The notes: a model not told the origin generated them from the sequence alone. A stretch of 64,000 nt of DNA from Fibrobacter succinogenes (GCA_902762305.1 CACWNW010000001.1:124001-188000); one strand, 5' to 3'; shown: positions 33,429 through 41,848, counted from the stretch's first letter. Made by a program: numbers and translations.

Positions 33429-34016
33429 TTATTCTTCAATCTCTTTCAATATACAATCTTCGAGGAACAGCGACTGCAAGGTTATGCACAAAGAGGTGGG
33501 TTTGGCGTCTTCCGAATACAGGCTGCGGGCGAACTTGCCCCTTTCGAGCTGCTTTTCCTTGAAGTTTTCCGCATGGGCGGCAAAATCGAACACCTTCACG
33601 CGGTCGGGGTACTGGAGGGGGAATTCCCGGACGGCATCATTTATAGTATCTATCTGGTCGCGCGCATCGGGCAGGTAATCGGGGGGAATCGTCACCACCA
33701 TGATTCCGGACTGCGTCTTGTTCACAAGTTCGCGCAACAGGTCCCCATAGTTTTCAGCGGTCTTCGCGCCGTCGCACGTCTCCTTCCTCAGGTCGCGGAG
33801 CCCGAGCCCGAGAACGATGCGCCCCGCCTTCTTGCCGATGATGTCGGATGCCGCGCGCTGGATGAGCTGCGGTATGGAAAGCGGCGTGGGGGCATTGATG
33901 GAAAACTGCATAGGGCGGCTGGGCGCCCTGCAAAGGAGCATCTCGGCACAGCGCGAGGCGACCTCGCCCTGCTCTCCAAAAAGTTCATCACCTATTATAA
34001 GTATCCTGTTTTCCAC
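33429..34016 (-). CDS. SGNH/GDSL-fold protein with altered catalytic residues
   Basis: A 195-residue cytoplasmic protein without a signal. Its course follows SGNH hydrolases: a first strand ILIIGDELFGEQ where GDSL should be, a central strand IVLGLGLRDLRK where the family has GxND, and strand IMVVTIPPDY. The nucleophile Ser is replaced by Glu and the oxyanion Asn by Arg, so I expect no esterase activity of the usual kind. It is 9 bases behind the TusA-domain gene and 11 bases before the zinc-ribbon gene, so the three form an operon. Confidence 0.6.
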   Translation of the reverse strand: MENRILIIGDELFGEQGEVASRCAEMLLCRAPSRPMQFSINAPTPLSIPQLIQRAASDIIGKKAGRIVLGLGLRDLRKETCDGAKTAENYGDLLRELVNKTQSGIMVVTIPPDYLPDARDQIDTINDAVREFPLQYPDRVKVFDFAAHAENFKEKQLERGKFARSLYSEDAKPTSLCITLQSLFLEDCILKEIEE

Positions 34017-34025
34017 GTCAATAAT

Positions 34026-34562
34026 CTACTCTTTATTGTCTGGTTTGACCACAAAAACGGCCCAAAAACCCTGTTTTTTCTCGCGGGAGACGATGCGGCA
34101 CCCGTCCGCGACCAGCGCTCCGGGGACGTTTTCGACCGGAGAACCGTCGTCGAGCCGTATCTCGAGGACGCGTCCCCTCGGGTAACCCGCCATCACAAGC
34201 CTGGAGCGCACGGCGTTCCCGGGGCACACGACGCCCCGCAAATCCAGCACGTCGGGGAAATCCGCAGACAGACCCGCGGGCAGTGGTCCGGCCTTCGCGT
34301 TCTCGCAGAAGCCGGCAATCTCCCCGCAATGGTCGCCCGGATGCTCGAGCCAATCCCCGACCGGATAGTCAGGAAGGCGGGCGGCGACCACCCTCGACAG
34401 AGCCTCTTCGGGCGAAACGACCGTCCCGAGAGTCCTCCGGAACCACTCGGCACACGCGAACGAGACGAGCCTCCGAAGGGCGTCTTCAAACCCAGGTTCG
34501 CCGCGTTTGGCATCCATCCATCGCCAGAGCGAGTCCGTACTGTCCGATTTCCGTTCATCCAT
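34026..34562 (-). CDS. Protein with a C-terminal TusA/SirA-like sulfur-carrier domain
   Basis: A 178-residue protein. Residues ~105-175 match the TusA/SirA/YeeD fold: VLDLRGVVCPGNAVRSRLVMAGYPRGRVLEIRLDDGSPVENVPGALVADGCRI, with the conserved C-P pair and Cys at ~112 that carries persulfide sulfur in the family. The N-terminal ~100 residues, with a histidine/cysteine segment (GDHCGEIAGFCENA), have no family I recognise. TusA-like proteins pass sulfur to tRNA thiolation or other targets; the partner here is unknown. First gene of a three-gene minus-strand operon. Confidence 0.72.
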   Translation of the reverse strand: MDERKSDSTDSLWRWMDAKRGEPGFEDALRRLVSFACAEWFRRTLGTVVSPEEALSRVVAARLPDYPVGDWLEHPGDHCGEIAGFCENAKAGPLPAGLSADFPDVLDLRGVVCPGNAVRSRLVMAGYPRGRVLEIRLDDGSPVENVPGALVADGCRIVSREKKQGFWAVFVVKPDNKE

Positions 34563-34761
34563 TTTTTTCTACCTGAATTTACAATTTAGTAACGCTTCGT
34601 CAGAAAAGGCACAAAATTGGGCATTTTTGTAAAAATTGTCTTTTTTATCAACATTTTTCGCATAAAATTCGCATAAAAAATAGCAACGAAATATGGCAAA
34701 GTAGCCCAATGGTTTCTATATTTGGCGCCAAGCATTCAAATATGCAAAGGTTTCGAAAACG

Positions 34762-36321
34762 ATGAGTACTTTCCTTCTCTACGCAATGTTCGTAGTCTAT
34801 GTCATCGCCGGCGTAGGATTGGTGATTTACGGGTTCAGTTGCTACTACAGCATATACCTATTCTTAAAGAATAGTCGCCATACTCGGCTTTCCGACCGCA
34901 AGAAGATTCTCAAGTTCTACCGAGAGCACTCCATCAACGAGCTCCCGCAGGTCACGACCCAGCTTCCCATCTTCAACGAAGCGAACTGCGTCGAACGTCT
35001 CCTCGAGGCGGTGTGCGCCATCGACTACCCGAAGGACAAGCACGAGATCCAGGTGCTGGACGACTCCACCGACGAGTGCTACGAAGTCGCCAAGAAGAAG
35101 GTCGAAGAACTTGCAGCCAAGGGCTACGACATCAAGCTCATCCACCGCACGAACCGTTCCGAATACAAGGCCGGCGCCCTCAAGGAAGCCATGGCCGTCG
35201 CGAAGGGCGACTTCCTCGCCATCTTCGACGCGGACTTCGTGCCCGAGAAGGACTTCCTGTTGAAGACCATCCCCTACCTGGTGATGGACGACCAGATTGG
35301 CCTGGTCCAGGGCCGCTGGGGCCACCTGAACCGCACGGAATCCGGTCTTACGCTCGCCCAGTCCATCGGTATCGACGGCCACTTCGTGGTGGAACAGTCC
35401 GCCCGTAGCTGGGGCAAGCTGTTCATGAACTTCAACGGTACCGCAGGCGTGTGGCGCAAGCAGGCCATCTACGGCGGTGGCGGCTGGGAAGGCGATACGC
35501 TGACCGAAGACATGGACCTTTCTTACCGTTCTCAGCTCGCTGGTTGGAAGATGAAATTCGTGTTCGACGTGATTGTTCCGGCCGAACTCCCCAACGACAT
35601 CAACGCCTTCAAGGCACAACAGTTCCGCTGGGCAAAGGGCTCCATCCAGACGGCCATCAAGATTCTGCCGCGCGTGCTCAAGGCCAAGGTTCCTCTCCGC
35701 GTAAAGATTGGCGCCATCCTCCACACGACGCACTACTCCATCCACCCCTGCATGCTCTTTACCGCACTCTGCGCCTGGCCTCTGCTCGCATTCTTCGACC
35801 CGGTCGCGCACATCCCGAACTGGGGCTACACCGTCGGTTTCAGCTTTATCTTCCTCGCCGCTATCGCACCTTCCGTTCTTTACTTCGTGGCACAGCGCTG
35901 CTCCGGCTACACCGGCTGGAAGATCCGCCTCCTCAGCCTCCCCATCCTCATGGCGCTTGGCGTAGGCATCGCAGTGAGCAACTCCCGCGCAGTGTTCTCC
36001 GCAGTAATCGGTTCCAAGGGCAGTTTCGTCCGCACCCCGAAGAGCGGCGGCTCCAAGAAGAAGGCAAAGAGCCACTACGCACAGAAGTTCCCGTGGCAGG
36101 CCGTCATCGAACTGGGTGTCGGAGTCTACTGCATCTTCGGTCTTCTCGAATACATCGGCGCACAGAAGTTCATCATCGGACCGTTCCTCGCCCTCTACGC
36201 AGTCGGATTCCTCTCTGTGGGCGTGCTCTCCTTCATGCACTACATAAGCAACCTCTTCGAGATGCACAGGGTCCGCAAGGAAGCCCGCAAGGCCGAGAAA
36301 GAAGCCCTGCAGGCAGCATAA
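34762..36321 (+). CDS. Membrane glycosyltransferase family 2 (BcsA/CESA-like)
   Basis: A 519-residue inner-membrane processive-type glycosyltransferase. One or two helices at the N-terminus (residues 5-35) precede the GT2 domain: VLDDSTD (Asp100-101), DADF (156-158), TEDMD (TED 248-250) and QQFRWAKG (QxxRW 286-290), all four conserved motifs of cellulose-synthase-like enzymes. Four or five helices follow (from ~320). There is no PilZ domain. It is closest in build to CsbB/BcsA-like or glucomannan-synthase-like enzymes. Product unknown. Preceded by ~200 bases of AT-rich promoter DNA and closed by a strong terminator. Confidence 0.9.
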   Translation: MSTFLLYAMFVVYVIAGVGLVIYGFSCYYSIYLFLKNSRHTRLSDRKKILKFYREHSINELPQVTTQLPIFNEANCVERLLEAVCAIDYPKDKHEIQVLDDSTDECYEVAKKKVEELAAKGYDIKLIHRTNRSEYKAGALKEAMAVAKGDFLAIFDADFVPEKDFLLKTIPYLVMDDQIGLVQGRWGHLNRTESGLTLAQSIGIDGHFVVEQSARSWGKLFMNFNGTAGVWRKQAIYGGGGWEGDTLTEDMDLSYRSQLAGWKMKFVFDVIVPAELPNDINAFKAQQFRWAKGSIQTAIKILPRVLKAKVPLRVKIGAILHTTHYSIHPCMLFTALCAWPLLAFFDPVAHIPNWGYTVGFSFIFLAAIAPSVLYFVAQRCSGYTGWKIRLLSLPILMALGVGIAVSNSRAVFSAVIGSKGSFVRTPKSGGSKKKAKSHYAQKFPWQAVIELGVGVYCIFGLLEYIGAQKFIIGPFLALYAVGFLSVGVLSFMHYISNLFEMHRVRKEARKAEKEALQAA

Positions 36322-36323
36322 AC

Positions 36324-36533
36324 CTACAGACGTTTAGCATTTGGGCATCCGCGGATTTCGCGGATGCTTTTTTGCATCTGGAGCAGGCGTTCGGAGGTAG
36401 CGGCGGCGTAGGCGTCGCGGCTGGCGACATACCCGCGGTAAAACGAGCCGTACATGCCGAGGGCGACGGACACGAGAATGCCGGCGGTAGCGAGCGCCAC
36501 CATGAGTTCCATCAGCGTGAAACCCTTGCGCAT
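36324..36533 (-). CDS. Short type IV pilin-like pseudopilin
   Basis: A 69-residue protein that begins with a canonical prepilin cleavage site and hydrophobic helix: RKGFTLMELMVALATAGILVSVALGMY, with Gly before Phe and Glu at +5. The globular part is almost absent; pseudopilins usually have 130-170 residues. Its last ~15 codons lie over the terminator hairpin of the convergent glycosyltransferase gene. It may be a minor pilin cut short or a remnant. It overlaps the preceding pseudopilin gene by 22 bases and is the last gene of the secretin operon. Confidence 0.68.
   Translation of the reverse strand: MRKGFTLMELMVALATAGILVSVALGMYGSFYRGYVASRDAYAAATSERLLQMQKSIREIRGCPNAKRL
36345..36373 (+). terminator. 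Terminator of the glycosyltransferase gene, inside a convergent reading frame
   Basis: GCATCCGCG (36345-36353) and CGCGGATGC (36359-36367) form a nine-pair stem with loop GATTT, followed by T6. It lies 24 bases after the plus-strand stop and within the 3' end of the minus-strand pseudopilin gene. Confidence 0.9.
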
Positions 36534-36937
36534 CGCACAAGCCTCCTCAACGTAAAATTACCGGAGCGAACCTCGACCCATTGGAGCAGGATTTGTCCGG
36601 GAACCGGGGTGTATACAGCGCGGATTTTAATAGGAGAAACAACGTGGTAGGGCCTTGGGGCCGGGAGGGCATCTGCCCGCATCAAGACCGTATCGACGCA
36701 AGGCGGGAGCGATGCCGCGAGGGAATCGAGGTAAGCGACTGCGGCAACGGCGGAGTCGGCACGGGCGATTTCAGCGGAGGAGACGCGGTTGAAGGCACCG
36801 GCGTAGTGCCCGAGCGCCACCGCGCCGGCAGCAAGGACGGCGAGCGCGACGAGGACCTCCAGCAGGGTAAAGCCCTTGCGCTTATCGCTGGGCATGCAAT
36901 GCTTATTGCAGGGGGCGGATTGCTTATTGCTGGTCAT
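36512..36937 (-). CDS. Prepilin-type N-terminal methylation protein (pseudopilin)
   Basis: A 141-residue pseudopilin. A 19-residue polar leader is followed by RKGFTLLEVLVALAVLAAGAVALGHYAGAF, with cleavage expected between Gly and Phe and Glu at +5. The globular part has two cysteines near its ends (PPCVDTV, RCARVSR). The start ATG overlaps the stop of the PilX-like gene by four bases (ATGA), which supports this longer start over the internal ATG at 36895. It probably forms part of a type IV pilus or type II secretion pseudopilus. Confidence 0.82.
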   Translation of the reverse strand: MTSNKQSAPCNKHCMPSDKRKGFTLLEVLVALAVLAAGAVALGHYAGAFNRVSSAEIARADSAVAAVAYLDSLAASLPPCVDTVLMRADALPAPRPYHVVSPIKIRAVYTPVPGQILLQWVEVRSGNFTLRRLVRCARVSR

Positions 36938-37938
36938 TGCCGAGCGGCCCTCCGGAAGACGACGCTCTCCCCGTCGAAGAACGCGGGAAGGAGCGCTAGG
37001 GCCAAGTCGCGCACAGTTCCGGGGAACGCGGCACCGGCAAGACTGTCGGGAGTATCGAGCACCACATTTCCGCCCGGTGCCGCGAGCACGCCCGCGAACG
37101 CGGCGTGCCCTGCAAGCGTCACGCTGCAGTCCCCGGAACCGATGGCAACAGCCACGCTCGGGAACCCGGCGCGCACACGGTCGCGCAACAGGATTTCCCG
37201 GCGCGCAGCAAGCATTCCCGAAAAGCGGAAGCGGGAAAACACCTCGATAGACCCGCCGGAATACACCTCCAGGCGGGTAGCGGAAACTTCCCCGCCGAGG
37301 CGGATGTCGCCATCCGCAAAGATGCGCAAGGTATCGAATCGGGCACGCCCCTTCACGTTCACGGAGCCATCGACCAGGAAGGCCGCAGAAGGGACATGCG
37401 TATCGAAATCGAGCGTAAGGTCGCCGTCGCTTACATGCAACGCGACGGAGGAATCGAGCCGGAAGAAGCGCCTGTTGCCGGAGACGGCGCGGAGCCTAGG
37501 CGTGGAGAGGATGCGCTCCCGCAGGTCCGTACGGTAGGCGGCGAGGGCGGCGAACCATTCCTCAAAGCGCCTGCGCGTATACCGCGTCCCGTATTCCGCA
37601 CAAATTCGCTTGCCGCTCCCGCGGGCATGCTCCTTCCCTATCCCCTTGCCACCCGCAGGCACATCGCCCGCAGCTTCCAGCGGGGTGCACATGCGACCCC
37701 ACAGGCCGTCACCGTCTCTCGCCACGTGCGGCAGACCCGCGAAATGCCCGTCCGGGAATCCCGAAAGGGCCGCAATGATGGCCGATTCAGCATCGTAGAC
37801 CGCCTGCACGCTCGCGACATAGCGGGCAGTCTGCCGCGAAAGCCCTCCTGTCGCCCACAGTAGGCCCGCATAGAGTATCGTCAGCGCAAGGATAATCGCC
37901 AGAATGAAAGGAAGCGCAAACCCACGTTTATTGCCCAT
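36934..37938 (-). CDS. PilX-like pilus assembly protein
   Basis: A 334-residue protein with a single N-terminal membrane helix preceded by a short basic segment: NKRGFALPFILAIILALTILYAGLLWATGG, the GFALP start used by PilX-type minor pilin assembly proteins. The long exported part is made of repeated short beta strands (DGSVNVKGRARFDTLRIFADGDIRLGGEVSATRLEVYSGGSIEV), similar to a bactofilin-like or beta-helical array. I chose the ATG at 37938, preceded by GGAGGTG, over an upstream start. It overlaps the PilP/GspC-like gene by 11 bases. Confidence 0.72.
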   Translation of the reverse strand: MGNKRGFALPFILAIILALTILYAGLLWATGGLSRQTARYVASVQAVYDAESAIIAALSGFPDGHFAGLPHVARDGDGLWGRMCTPLEAAGDVPAGGKGIGKEHARGSGKRICAEYGTRYTRRRFEEWFAALAAYRTDLRERILSTPRLRAVSGNRRFFRLDSSVALHVSDGDLTLDFDTHVPSAAFLVDGSVNVKGRARFDTLRIFADGDIRLGGEVSATRLEVYSGGSIEVFSRFRFSGMLAARREILLRDRVRAGFPSVAVAIGSGDCSVTLAGHAAFAGVLAAPGGNVVLDTPDSLAGAAFPGTVRDLALALLPAFFDGESVVFRRAARQ

Positions 37939-39055
37939 TGAACACCTCCATGCGGGTATCGCCGCACACGAGCGAAATTTTGTCCTTCCCGATGGCGGCA
38001 AGCACATAAGCCCCGACGGAATCGCCTACGCGGAGCCAAACGCGCTCTCCCCCGTCAACGCTCGCCTGCACCAGGCGCCCCTCGACCACGCCATACAGTT
38101 TCATGCCAAGCGCTGTACATTGTACTGCAGCATCGTTTGCCGCTTCTTCTTGCCGGGCAGAACGTTCACTTGTACGTACGGAGCGCTCGTGCGGCTTTTC
38201 TTCATAAAATTTCTCAACCGGTTCCGTTTCGTATGGAGTCCCAAATACAGATTCCGGTACCGGAGACAAATCCGGAGCCGGCCTCGTATATGCAATCCTA
38301 TTGTCAAAGAAGTTCGCACCGCCCGCAAACGCGAAAGCCATCCCGGCCAAGGCAAGCAGGGCAATTTTCCTTTTCGCACGGGGCTTCAGGCCAGCGCATT
38401 CGTCAAGGTCCACCGCTTTCCAGAACGGATCTTTAACGGCCCGCCGCCCCCATTCGCGCCGCTCGCGCGCACCGCTTTCATCGAGGCAAAGCAGCTGTCT
38501 TGTCCAGGCTTCCGCCCTGGAGAAAAGGCCGTCCCGCTTCAAGAACTCGTCAAAACGCGCAATCCTCTCCTGCGCCGTTTCCATGTCATGGCGCGGTTCC
38601 TCGCTCCAGTGGCAAAGCCGGCCTTCAAAGAACACGAGAATATAGAGCCAGCCGTTATCCAAAAACGCGAACCGGCCGTTTCCGCCACATTCCCGCAGGC
38701 CGCCCCCGCAACAGGCATTCCCGCCGTCCGCACCCTCGCGCATCATTTTATCGGCGCAGCCATAGAGCATCGCCATGCGGGGCAATACGCGGTCGTAACG
38801 CCTGCGGAATTCCGCCACATCGGCTTCCGGGCGCATCACCAGGTAACGGTGCCTTCGCCCGTCCGTGCAGTTGAAGCTCACCATTTCCCGGAACACGTGC
38901 GCCGCGCACTCCCCACCCGAACAGGACTGTGCAACTGGCGGAAAATCCTCGGCATACCGCCTGCGAAGCGTAACCGGGTCCAGCACGCCGTCGAACCCCG
39001 TCACCACCTCCCAGGTCCACAGCCGAGCATCCGCAAAAGCAACCCGCACCCACAT
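37928..39055 (-). CDS. Bitopic pilus/secretion assembly protein, PilP/GspC-like C-terminus
   Basis: A 375-residue protein: a cytoplasmic N-terminal part (~1-228) rich in Arg and Cys, one membrane helix (KRKIALLALAGMAFAFAGGANFF, ~228-250), a proline/glutamate-rich periplasmic linker, and a final ~55 residues reading GVVEGRLVQASVDGGERVWLRVGDSVGAYVLAAIGKDKISLVCGDTRMEVF. That end has the pattern of the GspC/PilP homology region that touches the secretin. The N-terminal part may replace GspL/PilM. It overlaps the secretin gene by one base (TGATG) and the PilX-like gene by 11 bases, so the three are translationally linked. Confidence 0.65.
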   Translation of the reverse strand: MWVRVAFADARLWTWEVVTGFDGVLDPVTLRRRYAEDFPPVAQSCSGGECAAHVFREMVSFNCTDGRRHRYLVMRPEADVAEFRRRYDRVLPRMAMLYGCADKMMREGADGGNACCGGGLRECGGNGRFAFLDNGWLYILVFFEGRLCHWSEEPRHDMETAQERIARFDEFLKRDGLFSRAEAWTRQLLCLDESGARERREWGRRAVKDPFWKAVDLDECAGLKPRAKRKIALLALAGMAFAFAGGANFFDNRIAYTRPAPDLSPVPESVFGTPYETEPVEKFYEEKPHERSVRTSERSARQEEAANDAAVQCTALGMKLYGVVEGRLVQASVDGGERVWLRVGDSVGAYVLAAIGKDKISLVCGDTRMEVFNGQ

Positions 39056-40848
39056 CAGAACTTCACCTCGGGCGTGATGAAGATAGCCAGCTCGCTCTCG
39101 TCGTCGACCTCGCTCACGTAACTGAACAGCCGGCCGATAAACGGGATGCTCCCGAGGAACGGGACCGCGTTCCGGACTTCGGATTTGCCTTTCCGTACGA
39201 GCCCGCCCAAGCAGAGCGTCTCGCCGCTTTTCAATGCGACTTTCGTCTTCAGGTTGCGCGTGCTGATATCGCGAGGGCCGTCGCCGCTCGAACGCCCCGC
39301 CGTCTTGATTTCGGGCGAAATGTTCAGCGTGATGCTCCCGCCCTGCGTAACCGTCGGGGTAATTTCCAGCGAGATGCCGTCATTGAACGAGCGGTAGTCC
39401 GTAATCGGGTAACCGTCCGCGGAGACCTGGCTCACAAGGTAATACACCGTGTTCGTCACGTTCAGTTCCGCCTTCGAGCCGTTCAACGTCGTAAGCCGCG
39501 GGCGCGCCAGAATTTCGGCCCTGTTGTTCTCTTCCATCGCGGCAAGCTCCATCTCGAAACGCGCCGGGAGAATCCCGATTTTCCCGAACGCGCCCGAACC
39601 CGAAACGTCCTTGCCCAGGAAATCCATGAACCCGCGCACCCCCAGGTCGTTCTCGCCCGTCTTGCGCGTAGCCCCGCTATGCAGGCCAATCTCGAAGTTC
39701 CGCCCGCGTTTGAATTCCACAATCACGCACGATATCGTCACCTGCATGGGCGCCTTGTCGAGCCGCTCGAGGATTGCGACAGCATCCGCGATTTCGGAAG
39801 GCGACCCGCGGAGCATCAGCGCGTTCTGCTCCTTCACCTCCGACACGACAAGCCCCGAGCCGAGCAAAAGCTTGGAAAGCTGCGCCATGAGCTGTTCCGG
39901 AGCAGCCTCTTTCAGCGGGTACAATTCCGTACGCGAAAGCACATTCTTCGCACCGCGCTCCGCTACAAACAAAGTATTCGAGTCCAGCGCATAGGTGTAG
40001 CGGCTCCCGCGAAAGAGCGACTGCAAGAGGTGCGCAAGCGGCACGCGGTCAAACCGCATCTGCAAAGACTCGTGCACTTCGCCATACTGGACCAGATTGA
40101 GGTTCGCCACACGCGCACACTCCTTGAGGAACACATCCAGCGGAGTGCCGTCCAGTTCCACGGAATAGAGCGAATCGTCCTGAACGATATCCGGCACGGA
40201 ACTTGCGGAAGCCGTGCCGTTCGTACCCGAGCCACCCGCACCCGCGGGCATATTGCGAGGCCGCTCCACCCGGAAGCATTCCGCATCGCGACGCACACGG
40301 AAGCCATGCGATTCAAGCAGAACACGCAACGCCGTCCCTGGCGGGACCGCGTCAAGCCTGCCGCTCACAAGGCCCGCGACCTCCGGGGAAGCGACCACGT
40401 TCAAGCCCGTATTCGCGGAAAAGTCCCGGATAAACTCGCGGACGTCGCGCTCCCGCACGTCAATCGACACCAGCGAATCCCTGACGTCGAAATAATTCTC
40501 CCCGCGCGCCCGCTCCTTGCGAATATGGAAGACCGTCCCGTCGCGAACGAGTTCGAGCCCGAGGGTAGAGCACAGCGACGTGAGGCCCTCCAGAAGTCCC
40601 ACCCCATCGAGGTGGAACGTCACCCGGGCTTCCGCGTCGGCATCTACGAGCACGGGCACGCCGTAGGCAAGCGACACCGAGCGCGCGACATCCTGCAGGC
40701 TCGCGTCCACGAAATCGAGCGAAACCTTGTCCGGCAAAAGGCGCTCTTCGCTCCAGGCGCGCCCGAGACATAGCAGAAGGAATAGGACGATGCTTGCAAC
40801 CGCCGGCATAAAACAGCCGCGGCTCCCGTCCATGTTTTTGCGAGGCAC
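39055..40848 (-). CDS. Secretin of a type IV pilus / type II secretion-like system
   Basis: A 597-residue outer-membrane secretin. After a signal peptide (ends GRAWSEE) come STN/N0 and N1-like domains (SLDFVDASLQDVARSVSLAYGVPV and similar repeats), then the secretin core: QVTISCVIVEFKRGRNFEIGL, ILARPRLTTLNGSKAELNV, ISLEITPTVTQGGSITLNISPEI and the closing SGETLCLGGLVRKGKSEVRNAVPFLGSIPFIGRLFS, the most diagnostic secretin motif. GTG start with AGGAGG four bases ahead. First gene of the five-gene operon. No ATPase, platform protein or prepilin peptidase is in the window. Confidence 0.93.
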   Translation of the reverse strand: MPRKNMDGSRGCFMPAVASIVLFLLLCLGRAWSEERLLPDKVSLDFVDASLQDVARSVSLAYGVPVLVDADAEARVTFHLDGVGLLEGLTSLCSTLGLELVRDGTVFHIRKERARGENYFDVRDSLVSIDVRERDVREFIRDFSANTGLNVVASPEVAGLVSGRLDAVPPGTALRVLLESHGFRVRRDAECFRVERPRNMPAGAGGSGTNGTASASSVPDIVQDDSLYSVELDGTPLDVFLKECARVANLNLVQYGEVHESLQMRFDRVPLAHLLQSLFRGSRYTYALDSNTLFVAERGAKNVLSRTELYPLKEAAPEQLMAQLSKLLLGSGLVVSEVKEQNALMLRGSPSEIADAVAILERLDKAPMQVTISCVIVEFKRGRNFEIGLHSGATRKTGENDLGVRGFMDFLGKDVSGSGAFGKIGILPARFEMELAAMEENNRAEILARPRLTTLNGSKAELNVTNTVYYLVSQVSADGYPITDYRSFNDGISLEITPTVTQGGSITLNISPEIKTAGRSSGDGPRDISTRNLKTKVALKSGETLCLGGLVRKGKSEVRNAVPFLGSIPFIGRLFSYVSEVDDESELAIFITPEVKF

Positions 40849-40911
40849 AAGGCCTCCTAGATTTTTACGATATATAAGTAAAGGGCGTCACACGACAGCC
40901 GACACAACCCG

Positions 40912-40951
40912 AAAAACCGGATTGAGAATAATCTACAAAAAAGGTATCCGG
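40912..40951 (-). terminator. Terminator between the ABC permease gene and the secretin operon
   Basis: ATCCGG (40946-40951) and CCGGAT (40917-40922) form a six-pair stem with a long loop; on the minus strand it is followed by five U. It separates the permease gene from the secretin gene. Confidence 0.55.
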
Positions 40952-41013
40952 AAAAACAAGCGGTGCGATTTTTTTGAAATTTCGCCGAAAAACGCAGCAA
41001 ACTTTTTGCGCGG

Positions 41014-41658
41014 TTACATGCTCACGAACTTGCGCATGCTTAAGACTGCCGTAAGCGCGCTCAGAACAAGGCAAACGATTACGGTAACCGCGGGAATAAA
41101 AAGCCCGCCCAAGAACACCTCATGGAAAAGCTGCACCAGCAAGAGGAGCGGAACCACGACGAACAGCGAAAGGTGCGTCGCCGCGCGTACCGTCTTTACT
41201 CGAAGCGAAAGCAGCAGCGAGAACGAGGTCGTAAGAAGCGTCGCGGAAACGGCCCCCAAGATGGAAGCAAGCGCTTCCGTCCGCGAAATTTCCGGATGCG
41301 AGATCCAGTAACCGAGTTGCGCCAGAAGCGCGAATACGAGCGGGAACGGCACCACCGCCAGGAGCTTGCCCCAGAACAGTTTCGAAGGAGCGATCGGAGA
41401 AAGCTGAAGGAGTTCGAGGGAATTGCGCTCGCGTTCACCCGCAAAGGAATCGCCCGCAAGAGGGGAACCCATCGGGGCCATGAGGCAACCGAGCAGGAGC
41501 ATCATGTAGCCTTCCATGCCCTGCATAATCTGCCCGCCGTAACGCGAAACCGCAATCGCCTGGCTCGCCGCGAGAATCACCGGCGGGATGATGAACGGAA
41601 TCCAGAATCGCGGGTCCCTGAAAATCAAGCGGATTTCGTGTCTAAAAACGTGGAGCAT
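41014..41658 (-). CDS. ABC-2 type transporter permease
   Basis: A 214-residue inner-membrane protein with about six helices. The segment LLLGCLMAPMGSPLAGDSFAGERERNSLELLQLSPIAPSKLFWGKLLAVVPF near residues 54-105 is the hallmark of ABC-2 permeases (E-R-E-x-x-S-L-E-L-L-x-x-x-P). It is shorter than typical members (~250-400 residues) and resembles NatB- or CcmB-like half permeases. No ATP-binding subunit is encoded beside it in the window; it could be on the far side of an insertion, since the accessory island starts at once upstream. Confidence 0.83.
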   Translation of the reverse strand: MLHVFRHEIRLIFRDPRFWIPFIIPPVILAASQAIAVSRYGGQIMQGMEGYMMLLLGCLMAPMGSPLAGDSFAGERERNSLELLQLSPIAPSKLFWGKLLAVVPFPLVFALLAQLGYWISHPEISRTEALASILGAVSATLLTTSFSLLLSLRVKTVRAATHLSLFVVVPLLLLVQLFHEVFLGGLFIPAVTVIVCLVLSALTAVLSMRKFVSM

Positions 41659-41730
41659 GGGTTCAGGAGAAAAGATAGATTTATTCGCGTCAAAAGTGGG
41701 CTAAGGCGCAGTAAAAACATTTATTATCGC

Positions 41731-41759
41731 TTGTGGAACTAGATGAAATTGGGTATATT
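41731..41759 (+). promoter_or_regulatory. Island promoter copy 1 (TTGTGG-N17-TATATT)
   Basis: TTGTGG at 41731-41736 and TATATT at 41754-41759 are exactly 17 bases apart. The flanking text (CGCTTGTGGAAC, GGGTATATTA) matches the other copies at 42807, 42956, 44022 and 44667. It drives the short unit that ends at the hairpin at 41808-41831. Confidence 0.65.
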
Positions 41760-41765
41760 AGGGAG

Positions 41766-41842
41766 GTAAATTTATAGAGGCTCTTATGAGCCGAGAAAAC
41801 ACCCAAAAGGCCCCGAAAAGGGCCTCTTTTTGTTTGCGATAA
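41766..41842 (+). ncRNA. Short transcription unit: leader hairpin, 18-codon mini-ORF and terminator
   Basis: From promoter copy 1 a transcript of about 65-70 bases is expected. It holds GGCTC (41779-41783) with GAGCC (41788-41792), a ribosome site AGAGG (41776-41780) and an ATG at 41786 that opens MSRENTQKAPKRASFCLR, and then the stem AGGCCC (41808-41813) with GGGCCT (41820-41825) followed by T5. The terminator lies inside the mini-ORF, so full translation would need readthrough. It may be a small RNA, an attenuated leader that has lost its gene, or both. Confidence 0.45.
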
Positions 41843-41848
41843 AAAAAA

